Positions 1-5,668 of a stretch of 23,176 nt of DNA are shown in pieces. The notes under the pieces were generated by a model, which saw only the letters and a list, made by a program, of their open reading frames with translations, was not told the DNA's origin and ran no database searches. The DNA comes from Promethearchaeota archaeon (GTDB lineage Archaea > Asgardarchaeota > Lokiarchaeia > Sigynarchaeales > SOKP01), in contig JAEOTJ010000482.1 of assembly GCA_016839905.1 (NCBI GenBank), positions 1 through 23,176 of the forward strand, given 5' to 3'. The stretch's first letter is position 1; each line of letters begins with the position of its first letter. Made by a program: the position numbers and the translations under genes.

Positions 1-105
1 ACAGAATATAAAGATATTCAACTTTCTACCGAGCAATTAGAAGGAGAAAACGGGCAGAGTAATAACGTTTCAAGCATTGAAATTGTTTTAGCTCCTCCAA
101 AGTAG
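1..105 (+). CDS. 3' end of an unknown gene (partial)
   Basis: The window opens inside an open frame that reads 34 codons and stops at TAG (103-105). The visible tail is polar, ending in SIEIVLAPPK. Nothing in it identifies a family. An AT-rich stretch with T runs follows, consistent with transcript termination before the next small gene. The start lies upstream of the window, so length and function cannot be judged. Confidence 0.55.
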   Translation, partial: TEYKDIQLSTEQLEGENGQSNNVSSIEIVLAPPK

Positions 106-283
106 AATAGAGAATTTGAAAATTATTTCTCTTCGTAAATACGAGAAAACAATAATTACTTCCTTTTTTTTTATTATTTTGATCCTTTTTTTAATAAAAT
201 GTTATATTTTATGTGTGGTTTAAATATTATTTTTTAAAAGTAAATATACCAATTAATTTCTTAAAAAGGAAGTGTTCAATTAA

Positions 284-400
284 ATGGAAATTAATAAAAA
301 AATAATGGTCGCTTTAGTCATCTTATTGACAGTATCATATGGGTTAAGTATGGCCGCAGCAGGAGTAAGTGGTCCTGGTTGTGGAGAGGGAGGCCCTTAA
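284..400 (+). CDS. 38-residue signal-peptide microprotein
   Basis: A 38-codon frame starts at ATG 284 behind a good ribosome site (AAAAAGGAAG, 264-273) and ends at TAA. The first 25 or so residues form a textbook export signal: positive MEINKK, a hydrophobic core (MVALVILLTVSYGLSM), then small residues AAAG that would suit a signal peptidase. What remains is a 12-residue glycine-rich tail, GVSGPGCGEGGP, with one cysteine. A TTTAAATATT box at about 219-228 lies roughly 60 bases upstream, and a long T tract follows the stop. I do not recognise the family. It could be a secreted peptide, a small membrane-tethered protein, or a chance frame; the matching ribosome site, signal and T tract make a real gene more likely than not. 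Confidence 0.55.
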   Translation: MEINKKIMVALVILLTVSYGLSMAAAGVSGPGCGEGGP

Positions 401-435
401 ACATACAAATTTATAATAAATGATGTCTTTAAGCA

Positions 436-457
436 TTTTTTTTTTATTTTTTTTTTT
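436..457 (+). terminator. T-tract terminator
   Basis: An almost pure run of T (21 of 22 bases) begins 36 bases after the stop of the microprotein gene. Oligo-T on the non-template strand is the usual archaeal termination signal. Confidence 0.6.
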
Positions 458-667
458 ATAATTATTAAAAACATCTTTTTTATACTTGACAATTCGATTT
501 GGATCCAAAAATAATGTGGAGATTCATAAAAATCTTAAATAATTCTAAAAATAATGATCTTGGTCCCTGAACTCAACTAGATCCGAGCTTTCGATAATAA
601 TTTAAACCATTTTATTCATTCAAATATGACCATTTTATCACGAAATTAATAATGATCTCGAAAATTT

Positions 668-705
668 AGTATAAAATTCAAAAACATTTAAAAAGGCAGT
701 TGCCT
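668..705 (+). promoter_or_regulatory. Histone gene promoter with a palindrome over the start site
   Basis: TATAAAA (670-676) is a good archaeal TATA box and predicts a transcription start near 699. Centred on that point is the perfect inverted repeat AGGCA-GT-TGCCT (694-705), itself inside a wider TTTAAA...TTTAAA frame. A palindrome over the start site is where an archaeal repressor would bind, or it could form a hairpin at the RNA 5' end. The leader to the ATG would be about 84 bases. The TATA box and palindrome are seen directly; the operator role is inferred. Confidence 0.45.
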
Positions 706-782
706 AATTTAAAATTAACAGAATTAGTTTTTTAATTGTTTTTTTCATAATTTTCAAAATAAATAATGAGGTAATATAAAAA

Positions 783-980
783 ATGGCAAAAAAAGGTAAA
801 ACAGAACCACTTTTTGTAAAATCTAAAGTTCGGGAACACATTAAAGGTAAAGGTTGTAATACAAGTAGTGGCATCCTTGATGGTGATAATTTAAATGAGA
901 TCATCATGACATTGTTAGATAAAGCTATTGCCCGAGCTAAAGGAAATGGTCGAAAAACTGTAAAGGCAAGAGATTTATAA
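783..980 (+). CDS. Single-domain histone-fold DNA-binding protein
   Basis: The 65-residue protein is basic and matches one histone fold: helix 1 around VKSKVREHIKGKG (12-24), a long central helix around DNLNEIIMTLLDKAIARAKG (34-53) and a short final segment with GRKTVKARDL (56-65). The combination VKSKV near the start and NGRKTV.ARDL at the end is typical of the short prokaryotic histones described as the face-to-face family, rather than of the nucleosome-like HMf type; that assignment is from memory of the family pattern. Start chosen at ATG 783, with GAGGT (766-770) upstream. It has its own TATA promoter and a hairpin plus T tract at its end, so it is probably a single-gene transcript. Expected role: compaction or bridging of DNA in the cytoplasm. 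Confidence 0.8.
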   Translation: MAKKGKTEPLFVKSKVREHIKGKGCNTSSGILDGDNLNEIIMTLLDKAIARAKGNGRKTVKARDL

Positions 981-1014
981 AACATCTTGCCTCCTAATTT
1001 TTTTTTTCTTTTTT
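964..1014 (+). terminator. Hairpin across the histone stop codon plus T tract
   Basis: AGGCAAGA (964-971) pairs with TCTTGCCT (985-992) in an 8-bp stem with a 13-base loop that contains the histone stop codon. A T-rich run (998-1014) follows. It looks like a bacterial-type intrinsic terminator, unusual in overlapping the coding end. Confidence 0.55.
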
Positions 1015-1454
1015 AAATTTTTTATTTACAGCTTAATAATGATTTTATCTCGAAATTATTAATTTATTATTTGTAATTAGAATAAGGGTGAAAGGATTTG
1101 TAACTTTTGGCTTCACATAATTTAACACAACCTCACTCTCTTTTTAATTTTTATTACTGAGTATTTATTCAAGAATTCTTCTACGATAATCCCTATTATA
1201 ATAAAATCGATCGGAGAATAGTATCAATAACTATTAATGTTTTGATAAAATGAAAACTTTTTGAAAAAGGAATAGATTAATATATGATAGACGGAGAATT
1301 TATTAAACTCTAATGTAATTAATAAAGTAAGTATATTAATTTTTAAAAAAAATACAATTTAACGACATTTTAACGACATAAAAATAAAATAATCTGGTTA
1401 TGAAATTGAATTTATTTTATTTCTTGAATTCATTAAAAAGGAGTTAAAGTTAAC
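1015..1454. other. Intergenic region without a gene
   Basis: I see no credible coding frame here. It holds an imperfect copy (1042-1058) of a 17-base motif ATTTTATCWCGAAATTA also found before the histone gene (632-648), a short direct repeat TTTAACGACAT (about 1357-1379), and the ribosome site AAAAAGGAG (1435-1443) of the next gene. Confidence 0.5.
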
Positions 1455-2711
1455 ATGGCAAAATCTCGTTCAGAGGATACTGTAATATATAGTGGACTTA
1501 CACCTGAAATTACGGATATGGTTATGTTTTACGAAGCTTTAAGAATATTCTTCAAAAAGAAACAAAATATTGATTCAAGCGATAGATTTAATTTTATATT
1601 ATTTCAAGATGATAAACCTAATTATTTAGAAGATTTTACCTTCAATTACGAACACCTCATAACAGCTCTAAAATCTTTAGAGCTTAAGAATATGAAAACG
1701 AATATTGCTAGTGGCCTTTTTGGAGCAATTCCATTGTTTCTTGATGTATTTAAGAAAATTGGTGATAAATGCTATCGCCTTATTATCTTTATTGATTCTG
1801 GCACCATTGAGATTCCCAAGCATTATATCCCCATATTAGAAGATTTAATTGAAAAAATTAATGAAGAAATGCCATTTTTCATCGATGTAATTGGTATAAA
1901 TACTGATAATCCTCACGAAGAAGCTAAAATTTCAAATTTAGCGCAAAGAGCTGGTGGTGATTTCCATAAAGTTAAAGATATTCACGATTTAGAAAATATA
2001 TTAGTATTATTAGCACCTAAAAAAGAAATTGAATCGACTGAGGCATTAGATACAAGTGATACTAGGGCTCTTGAAGAAATGATAATGTTTTATGAAAATA
2101 TTGCCCAAAATCCTAAAAGGCTTAAAATCCCGGAAACTTGTTCCATTTGCTTTCAAGAAGATGATAAGGGATTAGTTCAATGTCCAATCTGCGAAACTAT
2201 TGTTCATGAAAGTTGTTGGGCTCACTGGGCTAAAAGTACAGATATTGGGATACATAATATATTTAGATGTCATACTTGCTATAATTTAATAAAGCTTGAT
2301 AAAGAATTTATCTATGAAGTACAATTCGGAACTAAAGTATATGTAGAAGAAATTAAAATGGAAGACTTTGATTTAGAAGGTTTTCTTGAAGATATAAAAA
2401 CTTATGATACGCCTGATCTTGTTCAAGGTGAAAAACCTAAGGAGATTTCTGAGGAAGAAACGATAACTCCTGTTTCTTCAATAGAACTTGAACCTGAGAA
2501 AATGAAATCTTTTGTACAACAATATATAAATGAGAAAATAAAAACTAACAAAAAAATTTCAAAGCTAAATACAATAAAAGCTGTTAAAAAATCATTAGAA
2601 TTAGATGAAAAGGATAATAAATGGGATGAAGATATATGGAACCATGCTATTGATATAAGTAAAAAAACTTGTGTCAAAACAACCACAAAAACCATTGTTT
2701 TTAGATTGTAA
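1455..2711 (+). CDS. vWA-like protein with a C4HC3 (PHD/RING-like) zinc finger
   Basis: The 418-residue protein has three parts. Residues about 20-190 fit a von Willebrand A fold: strand RFNFILFQDD (44-53), KTNIASG (81-87) holding the MIDAS-type threonine, strand YRLIIFIDSG (107-116), then DVIGINT. The first DxSxS metal-site loop is missing, so metal binding is doubtful. Residues 229-275 form a finger: C229-x2-C232, C243-x2-C246, H251-x2-C254, C272-x2-C275, the C4HC3 order of PHD and some RING-variant or Nse1-like fingers. CSIC and CPIC look RING-like. The rest is acidic, then a lysine-rich helical tail (about 365-405). vWA plus zinc finger recalls the eukaryotic TFIIH subunit p44/Ssl1 and ubiquitin-system adaptors; that is analogy only. 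Start has a strong ribosome site, AAAAAGGAG. No partner genes adjoin. Confidence 0.7.
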   Translation: MAKSRSEDTVIYSGLTPEITDMVMFYEALRIFFKKKQNIDSSDRFNFILFQDDKPNYLEDFTFNYEHLITALKSLELKNMKTNIASGLFGAIPLFLDVFKKIGDKCYRLIIFIDSGTIEIPKHYIPILEDLIEKINEEMPFFIDVIGINTDNPHEEAKISNLAQRAGGDFHKVKDIHDLENILVLLAPKKEIESTEALDTSDTRALEEMIMFYENIAQNPKRLKIPETCSICFQEDDKGLVQCPICETIVHESCWAHWAKSTDIGIHNIFRCHTCYNLIKLDKEFIYEVQFGTKVYVEEIKMEDFDLEGFLEDIKTYDTPDLVQGEKPKEISEEETITPVSSIELEPEKMKSFVQQYINEKIKTNKKISKLNTIKAVKKSLELDEKDNKWDEDIWNHAIDISKKTCVKTTTKTIVFRL

Positions 2712-2750
2712 TATATTTCTATTTTATACAATATATTTTAACATTTTAAG

Positions 2751-2825
2751 TACCCCTGGTGGAATTTGAATCCACGTTGCCTGGGTGAAAGCCAAGCATC
2801 CTTGACCAGACTAGACGACAGGGGC
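2751..2825 (-). tRNA. tRNA-Glu(UUC)
   Basis: Read on the minus strand: acceptor GCCCCTG pairs with CAGGGGT (G1-U72), anticodon stem CTTGG/CCAGG, loop CTTTCAC with anticodon TTC, T arm GTGGA-TTCAAAT-TCCAC, discriminator A. No CCA encoded. Last gene of the minus-strand arm. Confidence 0.95.
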
Positions 2826-2833
2826 TTGCTTAG

Positions 2834-2906
2834 AGCACGCGACAGGACTCGCACCTGCATTGAGAAGATCTGCATTCTCCCGCTTAATCTTTTCAGCCAC
2901 GCGTGC
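2834..2906 (-). tRNA. tRNA-Cys(GCA)
   Basis: Acceptor GCACGCG/CGCGTGC is perfect. Anticodon stem GGAGA/TCTTC encloses ATGCAGA, giving GCA. Discriminator U73 is the expected cysteine identity base. The T loop is TGCGAGT, with G instead of T at position 55. CCA is not encoded. Confidence 0.92.
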
Positions 2907-2918
2907 ATTGTTTAATGG

Positions 2919-2990
2919 AGGCACTGGGAGGATTTGAACCCCCGCTCGGCTACTTACAGGGAAGCTGCCTTACCACTTGGCCACAGTGCC
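2919..2990 (-). tRNA. tRNA-Thr(UGU), with C33 and a stem mismatch
   Basis: Acceptor GGCACTG/CAGTGCC and T arm GGGGG-TTCAAAT-CCTCC are sound. The anticodon stem is GCTTC/GTAGC with a T-T mismatch at 30-40, and the loop CCTGTAA reads TGT preceded by C33. Shifting the loop by one to read GTA (Tyr) destroys the stem, and a proper tRNA-Tyr lies nearby. Discriminator is U73; CCA is encoded (2916-2918). Confidence 0.8.
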
Positions 2991-2998
2991 TTTATTGG

Positions 2999-3070
2999 TG
3001 CGGGATGGGCGATTTGAACACCCGTGAATCACTTGGAAGGCGAACATCCTGGCCGCTAGATGAATCCCGC
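2999..3070 (-). tRNA. tRNA-Gly(UCC)
   Basis: Acceptor GCGGGAT/ATCCCGC is perfect. Loop CTTCCAA gives TCC; the stem TTCGC/GTGAT has a T-T mismatch at 27-43. T arm GGGTG-TTCAAAT-CGCCC, discriminator A, CCA encoded at 2996-2998. Confidence 0.92.
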
Positions 3071-3079
3071 ATTATTGAA

Positions 3080-3153
3080 CGGCGGTGTCGGGATTTGAAC
3101 CCGAGTCTGATGGGCGACGGCCATCGATACTCGCCAAGCTATACTACACCACC
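3080..3153 (-). tRNA. tRNA-Asp(GUC), with C33
   Basis: Acceptor GGTGGTG/CACCGCC, anticodon stem GATGG/CCATC perfect, loop CCGTCGC giving GTC with C at position 33. T arm TCGGG-TTCAAAT-CCCGA. Discriminator G73 fits aspartate. No CCA encoded. Confidence 0.9.
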
Positions 3154-3161
3154 ATTTATAG

Positions 3162-3234
3162 TCTGGGTGGCTGGATTTGAACCAGCGACCTGAAGATCTA
3201 CAGTCTCCCGCTATAACCACTAAGCTACACCCAG
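3162..3234 (-). tRNA. tRNA-Tyr(GUA)
   Basis: Acceptor CTGGGTG/CACCCAG begins with C1-G72, the archaeal/eukaryotic tyrosine identity pair. Stem GGAGA/TCTTC, loop CTGTAGA gives GTA. T arm GCTGG-TTCAAAT-CCAGC, discriminator A. No intron, unlike many eukaryotic tRNA-Tyr genes. Confidence 0.95.
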
Positions 3235-3243
3235 ATGGGATAA

Positions 3244-3316
3244 TACTCCCGGATGGATTCGAACCAACGTTTCCAGGTCCAAGGCCTGGTGTACTTGGCC
3301 ACTGTACTACGGGAGT
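3244..3316 (-). tRNA. tRNA-Gln(UUG), with C33
   Basis: Acceptor ACTCCCG/CGGGAGT (A1-U72, as in archaeal glutamine tRNAs), stem CCAGG/CCTGG perfect, loop CCTTGGA giving TTG with C33. Shifting by one would read TGG (Pro) but breaks the stem. T arm GTTGG-TTCGAAT-CCATC, discriminator A. Confidence 0.87.
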
Positions 3317-3423
3317 ATTGATTTGGTGTGTTTGGGATTTTACAATCCCAAACTTTTCCATAATCGCTTCATGGCGACTTTCTTTTTCCTTACTTTTGAG
3401 ATCACCTCTTTTTTTTTATTTTG

Positions 3424-3495
3424 TGGAGCTGGCAGGATTTGAACCTACAACCCTCGACATGCAAAACCGTCGCTCTGCCATTGAGCTACAGCCCC
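3424..3495 (-). tRNA. tRNA-Ala(UGC)
   Basis: Acceptor GGGGCTG/CAGCTCC carries the G3-U70 pair that defines alanine tRNAs. Loop TTTGCAT gives TGC; the anticodon stem ACGGT/GTCGA has an A-A mismatch at 27-43. Discriminator A; no CCA encoded. Confidence 0.93.
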
Positions 3496-3513
3496 ATCAT
3501 TTAGCCTATAGGA

Positions 3514-3586
3514 GGGCTCGGTGAGAGGATCGAACTCTCATCTGTTGGATCACGACCAACAATTCTACCATTGAACCAACCGAGCC
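3514..3586 (-). tRNA. tRNA-His(GUG), with C33 and no encoded G-1
   Basis: Acceptor GGCTCGG/CCGAGCC, stem GTTGG/CCAAC perfect, loop TCGTGAT giving GTG with C33. Discriminator C73 fits histidine. The base before position 1 is T in the RNA sense, so the universal G-1 is not encoded and would have to be added by a Thg1-type enzyme. First gene of the minus arm; a possible TATA (RNA-sense TATTTTAG, about 3613-3620) lies about 30 bases upstream. Confidence 0.92.
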
Positions 3587-3729
3587 ACTCCTTTTTTTTG
3601 GCTGATAAAACACTAAAATACCTGCCCCCTTCTAAATCCTAATAATTAATGGCAAGTCTATAGTTTCATGGCAAGGAAGTCGCATAGTAAAGAGTTAAAA
3701 GGAATAGTGAGAAAATCATGGAATTCGAT

Positions 3730-3840
3730 TGAGACGGGTAATAATGCTTAATGATTATAGCGTTCGCTATAACATTGGCCCTGCGCCAGGGCACCGATAT
3801 CTTGATGTGTGGTCGTTGCCACAATAACTCGTCTCATTGT
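3730..3840 (-). ncRNA. Candidate structured RNA 1 (four-way cloverleaf-like fold)
   Basis: An outer stem (3730-3739 with 3827-3836) encloses three hairpins in a row: 3755-3772 (7 bp, 4-base loop), 3778-3792 (6 bp, 3-base loop) and 3808-3823 (5-6 bp, 4-6-base loop). On the minus strand a TATA box (3863-3870) predicts a start near 3840, four bases before the outer stem. The minus strand is chosen on that promoter; however one outer-stem pair and one hairpin pair are G-U on the plus strand and A-C on the minus strand, so the plus strand is not excluded. It has no anticodon arm or T-loop sequence and is not a tRNA. I saw no RNase P, SRP or 5S motifs. Confidence 0.45.
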
Positions 3841-3860
3841 ATTATTAATAAGGCTATCTA

Positions 3861-3872
3861 CATATATAAAGG
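3861..3872 (-). promoter_or_regulatory. TATA box for structured RNA 1
   Basis: The minus strand reads CCTTTATATATG preceded by AAAA, a good BRE/TATA pairing. Its centre (3866-3867) lies 26-27 bases from the predicted start at 3840. Confidence 0.45.
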
Positions 3873-3934
3873 TTTTGATCATAATTGCCCATACTTTTCC
3901 CATTCTCCATTTCAAAGAAGCATCAATCAAAAGA

Positions 3935-3942
3935 TTTATATA
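3935..3942 (+). promoter_or_regulatory. TATA box for structured RNA 2
   Basis: TTTATATA on the plus strand, centred at 3938-3939, predicts a start at about 3965. That is five bases before a long stem, the same geometry as on the opposite side. The two TATA boxes lie about 72 bases apart and face away from each other. Confidence 0.5.
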
Positions 3943-3964
3943 TTGTAGTAATAATGATAATAAT

Positions 3965-4075
3965 ATGGATTATCATTTATTTAAGATCTGGATCTTGAGG
4001 AAACGAGTGGATCTCGTTAATATATTCCGCTCGAATCTAAGTTCAATTTCCTCCTCCACTTAAATACAATGATAA
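3965..4075 (+). ncRNA. Candidate structured RNA 2 (long rod-like hairpin)
   Basis: A nested rod can be drawn by hand: 3970-3985 pairs with 4059-4075 (16 bp, one bulged C at 4067), 3989-3992 with 4055-4058 (4 bp), 3997-4003 with 4047-4053 (7 bp), and 4004-4010 with 4027-4033 (7 bp, one G-U on the plus strand). That is 34 pairs in about 106 bases. An alternative small hairpin, AACGAG/CTCGTT, competes at the tip. The G-U pair and the TATA box at 3935 both favour the plus strand; T-rich runs at 4101-4125 could end the transcript before tRNA-Asn. No known RNA family is recognised. Confidence 0.55.
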
Positions 4076-4100
4076 CTACACTTTTCTAAGACTTTAGACG

Positions 4101-4125
4101 TTTTGTACTCTTTTATTCTTTTTTA
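4101..4125 (+). terminator. T-rich terminator before tRNA-Asn
   Basis: Three runs of four to six T within 25 bases, downstream of structured RNA 2, would suit archaeal termination. Confidence 0.35.
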
Positions 4126-4137
4126 ACCATAAAACAT

Positions 4138-4210
4138 GTCCCTATAGTGTTAATTGGTAGCATTTCCGACTGTTAATCGGGGGGTGTAGGTTCGAATCCT
4201 ACTAGGGGCG
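4138..4210 (+). tRNA. tRNA-Asn(GUU)
   Basis: Acceptor GTCCCTA/TAGGGGC, stem TCCGA/TCGGG, loop CTGTTAA giving GTT. T arm GTAGG-TTCGAAT-CCTAC. Discriminator G73 fits asparagine. First gene of the plus arm. Confidence 0.95.
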
Positions 4211-4344
4211 ATAATATATAAAAAAAAATAAGGAGGAAAAACAAAAAAAAAAGAAAAAATTGTCATTTAAGAATGACCACGGGTAGAATTCAAAAAATCA
4301 TAGGAGATTAAGCATTTAATAGCAGAAGCGATTTAGTATAGATA

Positions 4345-5094
4345 ATGGTAAAGAAAAGAAAATGTATTAAATGTGGTTCAGAATTTCCCAATCACATTTA
4401 TAAAGATGGTCATAGAATTGTTTTAAATCAAAGAAAATACTGTTTTCAATGTTCTCCATTTAAGACTCATAATACTTTAAAACTTGAAGCAATTAAAGAA
4501 AAAAGATATTGTATTATTTGTGAAAAGGAGTTGGATGGTAATCAAGAAAAATATTGCTCAAATAGATGCAAATCCAAAAAATTTATTCCAGCTATATATA
4601 AGAGAAAAGAAAAGAATCGTTTGATGGCATTTGAATATCTTGGTGGAAAATGTTCAAAATGTGGTTTAATTGGGTGTGTTGATATATTTTCATTTCACCA
4701 TAATAATCCTGAAAAGAAAGATTTTCAACTTTCACATGTGTTTACATATTCTTGGGAAAAAATTCAGAAAGAATTAGACAAGTGTGAATTATTATGTGGG
4801 AATTGTCATATGGAGATACATCATAATATTTATAAGAATACATGGCAGAATAAACGAAGACATCAAAATAAAAAAAGAGCAATAAAGTATCTTGGAGGAA
4901 ATTGTATTCAATGTGGTTATGAAAAAAAAATGAGTGCATTGGCATTTCATCATCAAGATAAGAAGGAAAAATCTTTTACTATCTCTAGTTATTTGCATCG
5001 AAAACGGGAGATTTTAAGACCTGAATTAGATAAATGTATTTTATTATGTATTAACTGTCACAGGATTTTACATTATAATCCTAAAAAAAATTAA
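4345..5094 (+). CDS. Zinc-ribbon protein with two tandem HNH nuclease domains
   Basis: The 249-residue protein carries C7-x2-C10...C33-x2-C36 (ribbon with the signature GSEFPNH), a second C56-x2-C59...C71-x3-C75 ribbon, then two HNH units: C103/C106, HH118-119, C151/C154, H155, H159-160; and C187/C190, HH202-203, C235/C238, H239, H243. HNH domains make metal-dependent cuts in DNA, and free-standing ones are common as homing endonucleases. The gene lies between tRNA-Asn and tRNA-Phe, on the same strand, with 134 bases before it and 57 after. No ribosome site precedes ATG 4345. Its first ribbon closely resembles that of the HNH gene at 6499-7212. Likely a homing-type endonuclease; target unknown. 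Confidence 0.8.
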   Translation: MVKKRKCIKCGSEFPNHIYKDGHRIVLNQRKYCFQCSPFKTHNTLKLEAIKEKRYCIICEKELDGNQEKYCSNRCKSKKFIPAIYKRKEKNRLMAFEYLGGKCSKCGLIGCVDIFSFHHNNPEKKDFQLSHVFTYSWEKIQKELDKCELLCGNCHMEIHHNIYKNTWQNKRRHQNKKRAIKYLGGNCIQCGYEKKMSALAFHHQDKKEKSFTISSYLHRKREILRPELDKCILLCINCHRILHYNPKKN

Positions 5095-5151
5095 TCCATA
5101 TTTATGATTGATGTATTATTTCTTTATTAATTATCACTTTATTAAAATAAG

Positions 5152-5223
5152 GGGATCATAGCTCAACTGGGTGAGCACGAGAATGAAGATCTTGGGGCGA
5201 GTGTTCAAGTCACTCTGATCCCA
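5152..5223 (+). tRNA. tRNA-Phe(GAA)
   Basis: Acceptor GGGATCA/TGATCCC, stem CGAGA/TCTTG, loop ATGAAGA giving GAA, T arm GAGTG-TTCAAGT-CACTC, discriminator A. Confidence 0.95.
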
Positions 5224-5260
5224 CTTTTAATATTATAATAATTAATACAATTTCTAAAAA

Positions 5261-5335
5261 GGGAGTGTAACTTAGTTTGGCCAGAGTGCTGGTCTGATAT
5301 GCCAGTTGTCGGAAGTTCAAATCTTCCCACTCCTA
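5261..5335 (+). tRNA. tRNA-Ile(GAU)
   Basis: Acceptor GGGAGTG/CACTCCT, stem CTGGT/GCCAG, loop CTGATAT giving GAT, T arm GGAAG-TTCAAAT-CTTCC, discriminator A. Confidence 0.93.
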
Positions 5336-5344
5336 TATAAAAAT

Positions 5345-5418
5345 GGGCATGTAGCTCAGTCAGGCCGAGCAAGCGGTTCTTAACCGTCAGAAGGAGGGTT
5401 CAATTCCCTTCATGCCCT
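5345..5418 (+). tRNA. tRNA-Lys(CUU), discriminator U
   Basis: Acceptor GGGCATG/CATGCCC. Loop TTCTTAA gives CTT; stem AGCGG/CCGTC has an A-C mismatch at 27-43. T arm GAGGG-TTCAATT-CCCTT. The discriminator is T, where lysine tRNAs normally have a purine. Confidence 0.9.
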
Positions 5419-5424
5419 CTCAAT

Positions 5425-5497
5425 GGGAGTGTGGCACAGTAGTTACTGCGGTTGGGTTACATCCAATTAATCGTCGGTGCAAGTCCGACCACTCCTA
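5425..5497 (+). tRNA. tRNA-Val(UAC)
   Basis: Acceptor GGGAGTG/CACTCCT identical to that of tRNA-Ile(GAU). Stem GTTGG/CCAAT, loop GTTACAT giving TAC, with an unusual G32. T loop TGCAAGT has G55. Discriminator A; CCA encoded (5498-5500). Confidence 0.9.
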
Positions 5498-5505
5498 CCA
5501 TTTAT

Positions 5506-5578
5506 GGGAGCGTAGCCTAGCGGAAAAGGTATCAGACTTCTAATCTGAATGTCGTGGGTTCGAGTCCTACCGCTCCTA
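5506..5578 (+). tRNA. tRNA-Arg(UCU)
   Basis: Acceptor GGGAGCG/CGCTCCT, stem TCAGA/TCTGA, loop CTTCTAA giving TCT, T arm GTGGG-TTCGAGT-CCTAC, discriminator A. Confidence 0.95.
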
Positions 5579-5586
5579 TCTATAAA

Positions 5587-5660
5587 GGGGTTGTAGCTTA
5601 GCGGTTAAGAGCAGTGGTCTCCAAAACCAAAGGTCGAGGGTTCAAATCCTTCCAACCCCA
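5587..5660 (+). tRNA. tRNA-Trp(CCA)
   Basis: Acceptor GGGGTTG/CAACCCC, loop CTCCAAA giving CCA, stem GTGGT/ACCAA with a G-A mismatch at 27-43. Discriminator A; the 3' CCA is encoded (5661-5663). There is no intron, although archaeal tRNA-Trp genes very often carry one. Confidence 0.93.
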
Positions 5661-5668
5661 CCAAATCT

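Larger units (their letters stand above)
3587..4137. other. Non-coding centre of the tRNA array
   Basis: No protein gene is supported in this 550-base gap. Short frames run through it but cut across perfect hairpins and have no ribosome sites. It contains two strongly folding elements (3730-3840 and 3965-4075) with divergent TATA boxes between them, listed separately. The stretch 3600-3729 shows a T tract next to tRNA-His, a repeated ATGGCAAG (about 3649 and 3669) and nothing else I can name. Confidence 0.6.

Noticed and set aside
704..985. 93-codon minus-strand frame over the histone gene
   Set aside because: Antisense shadow of the histone frame with no promoter or ribosome site of its own.
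3244..3316. Reading the Gln tRNA as Pro(UGG), which would fill the missing proline
   Set aside because: It needs a one-base shift that breaks the perfect CCAGG/CCTGG stem, and the A1-U72 pair suits glutamine rather than proline.
2903..3524. Open frames on both strands of the minus tRNA arm, with repeated GFEP or DLNP phrases
   Set aside because: They are translations of tRNA T arms (GGNTTCGAANCC-type sequence), a well-known annotation artefact, and overlap clear tRNA genes.
3748..4063. Short frames of 60-84 codons in the gap between tRNA arms
   Set aside because: They cross perfect stem-loops, lack ribosome sites, overlap one another in several frames and show no recognisable protein features.
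3730..4075. The structured elements as RNase P RNA, SRP RNA, 5S rRNA or a split tRNA-Pro
   Set aside because: No conserved RNase P core, no SRP helix 8 motif, no 5S sequence, and no anticodon or T-loop pattern in the right place. GAGGAAA at 3997 resembles part of an RNase P motif but the rest is missing.
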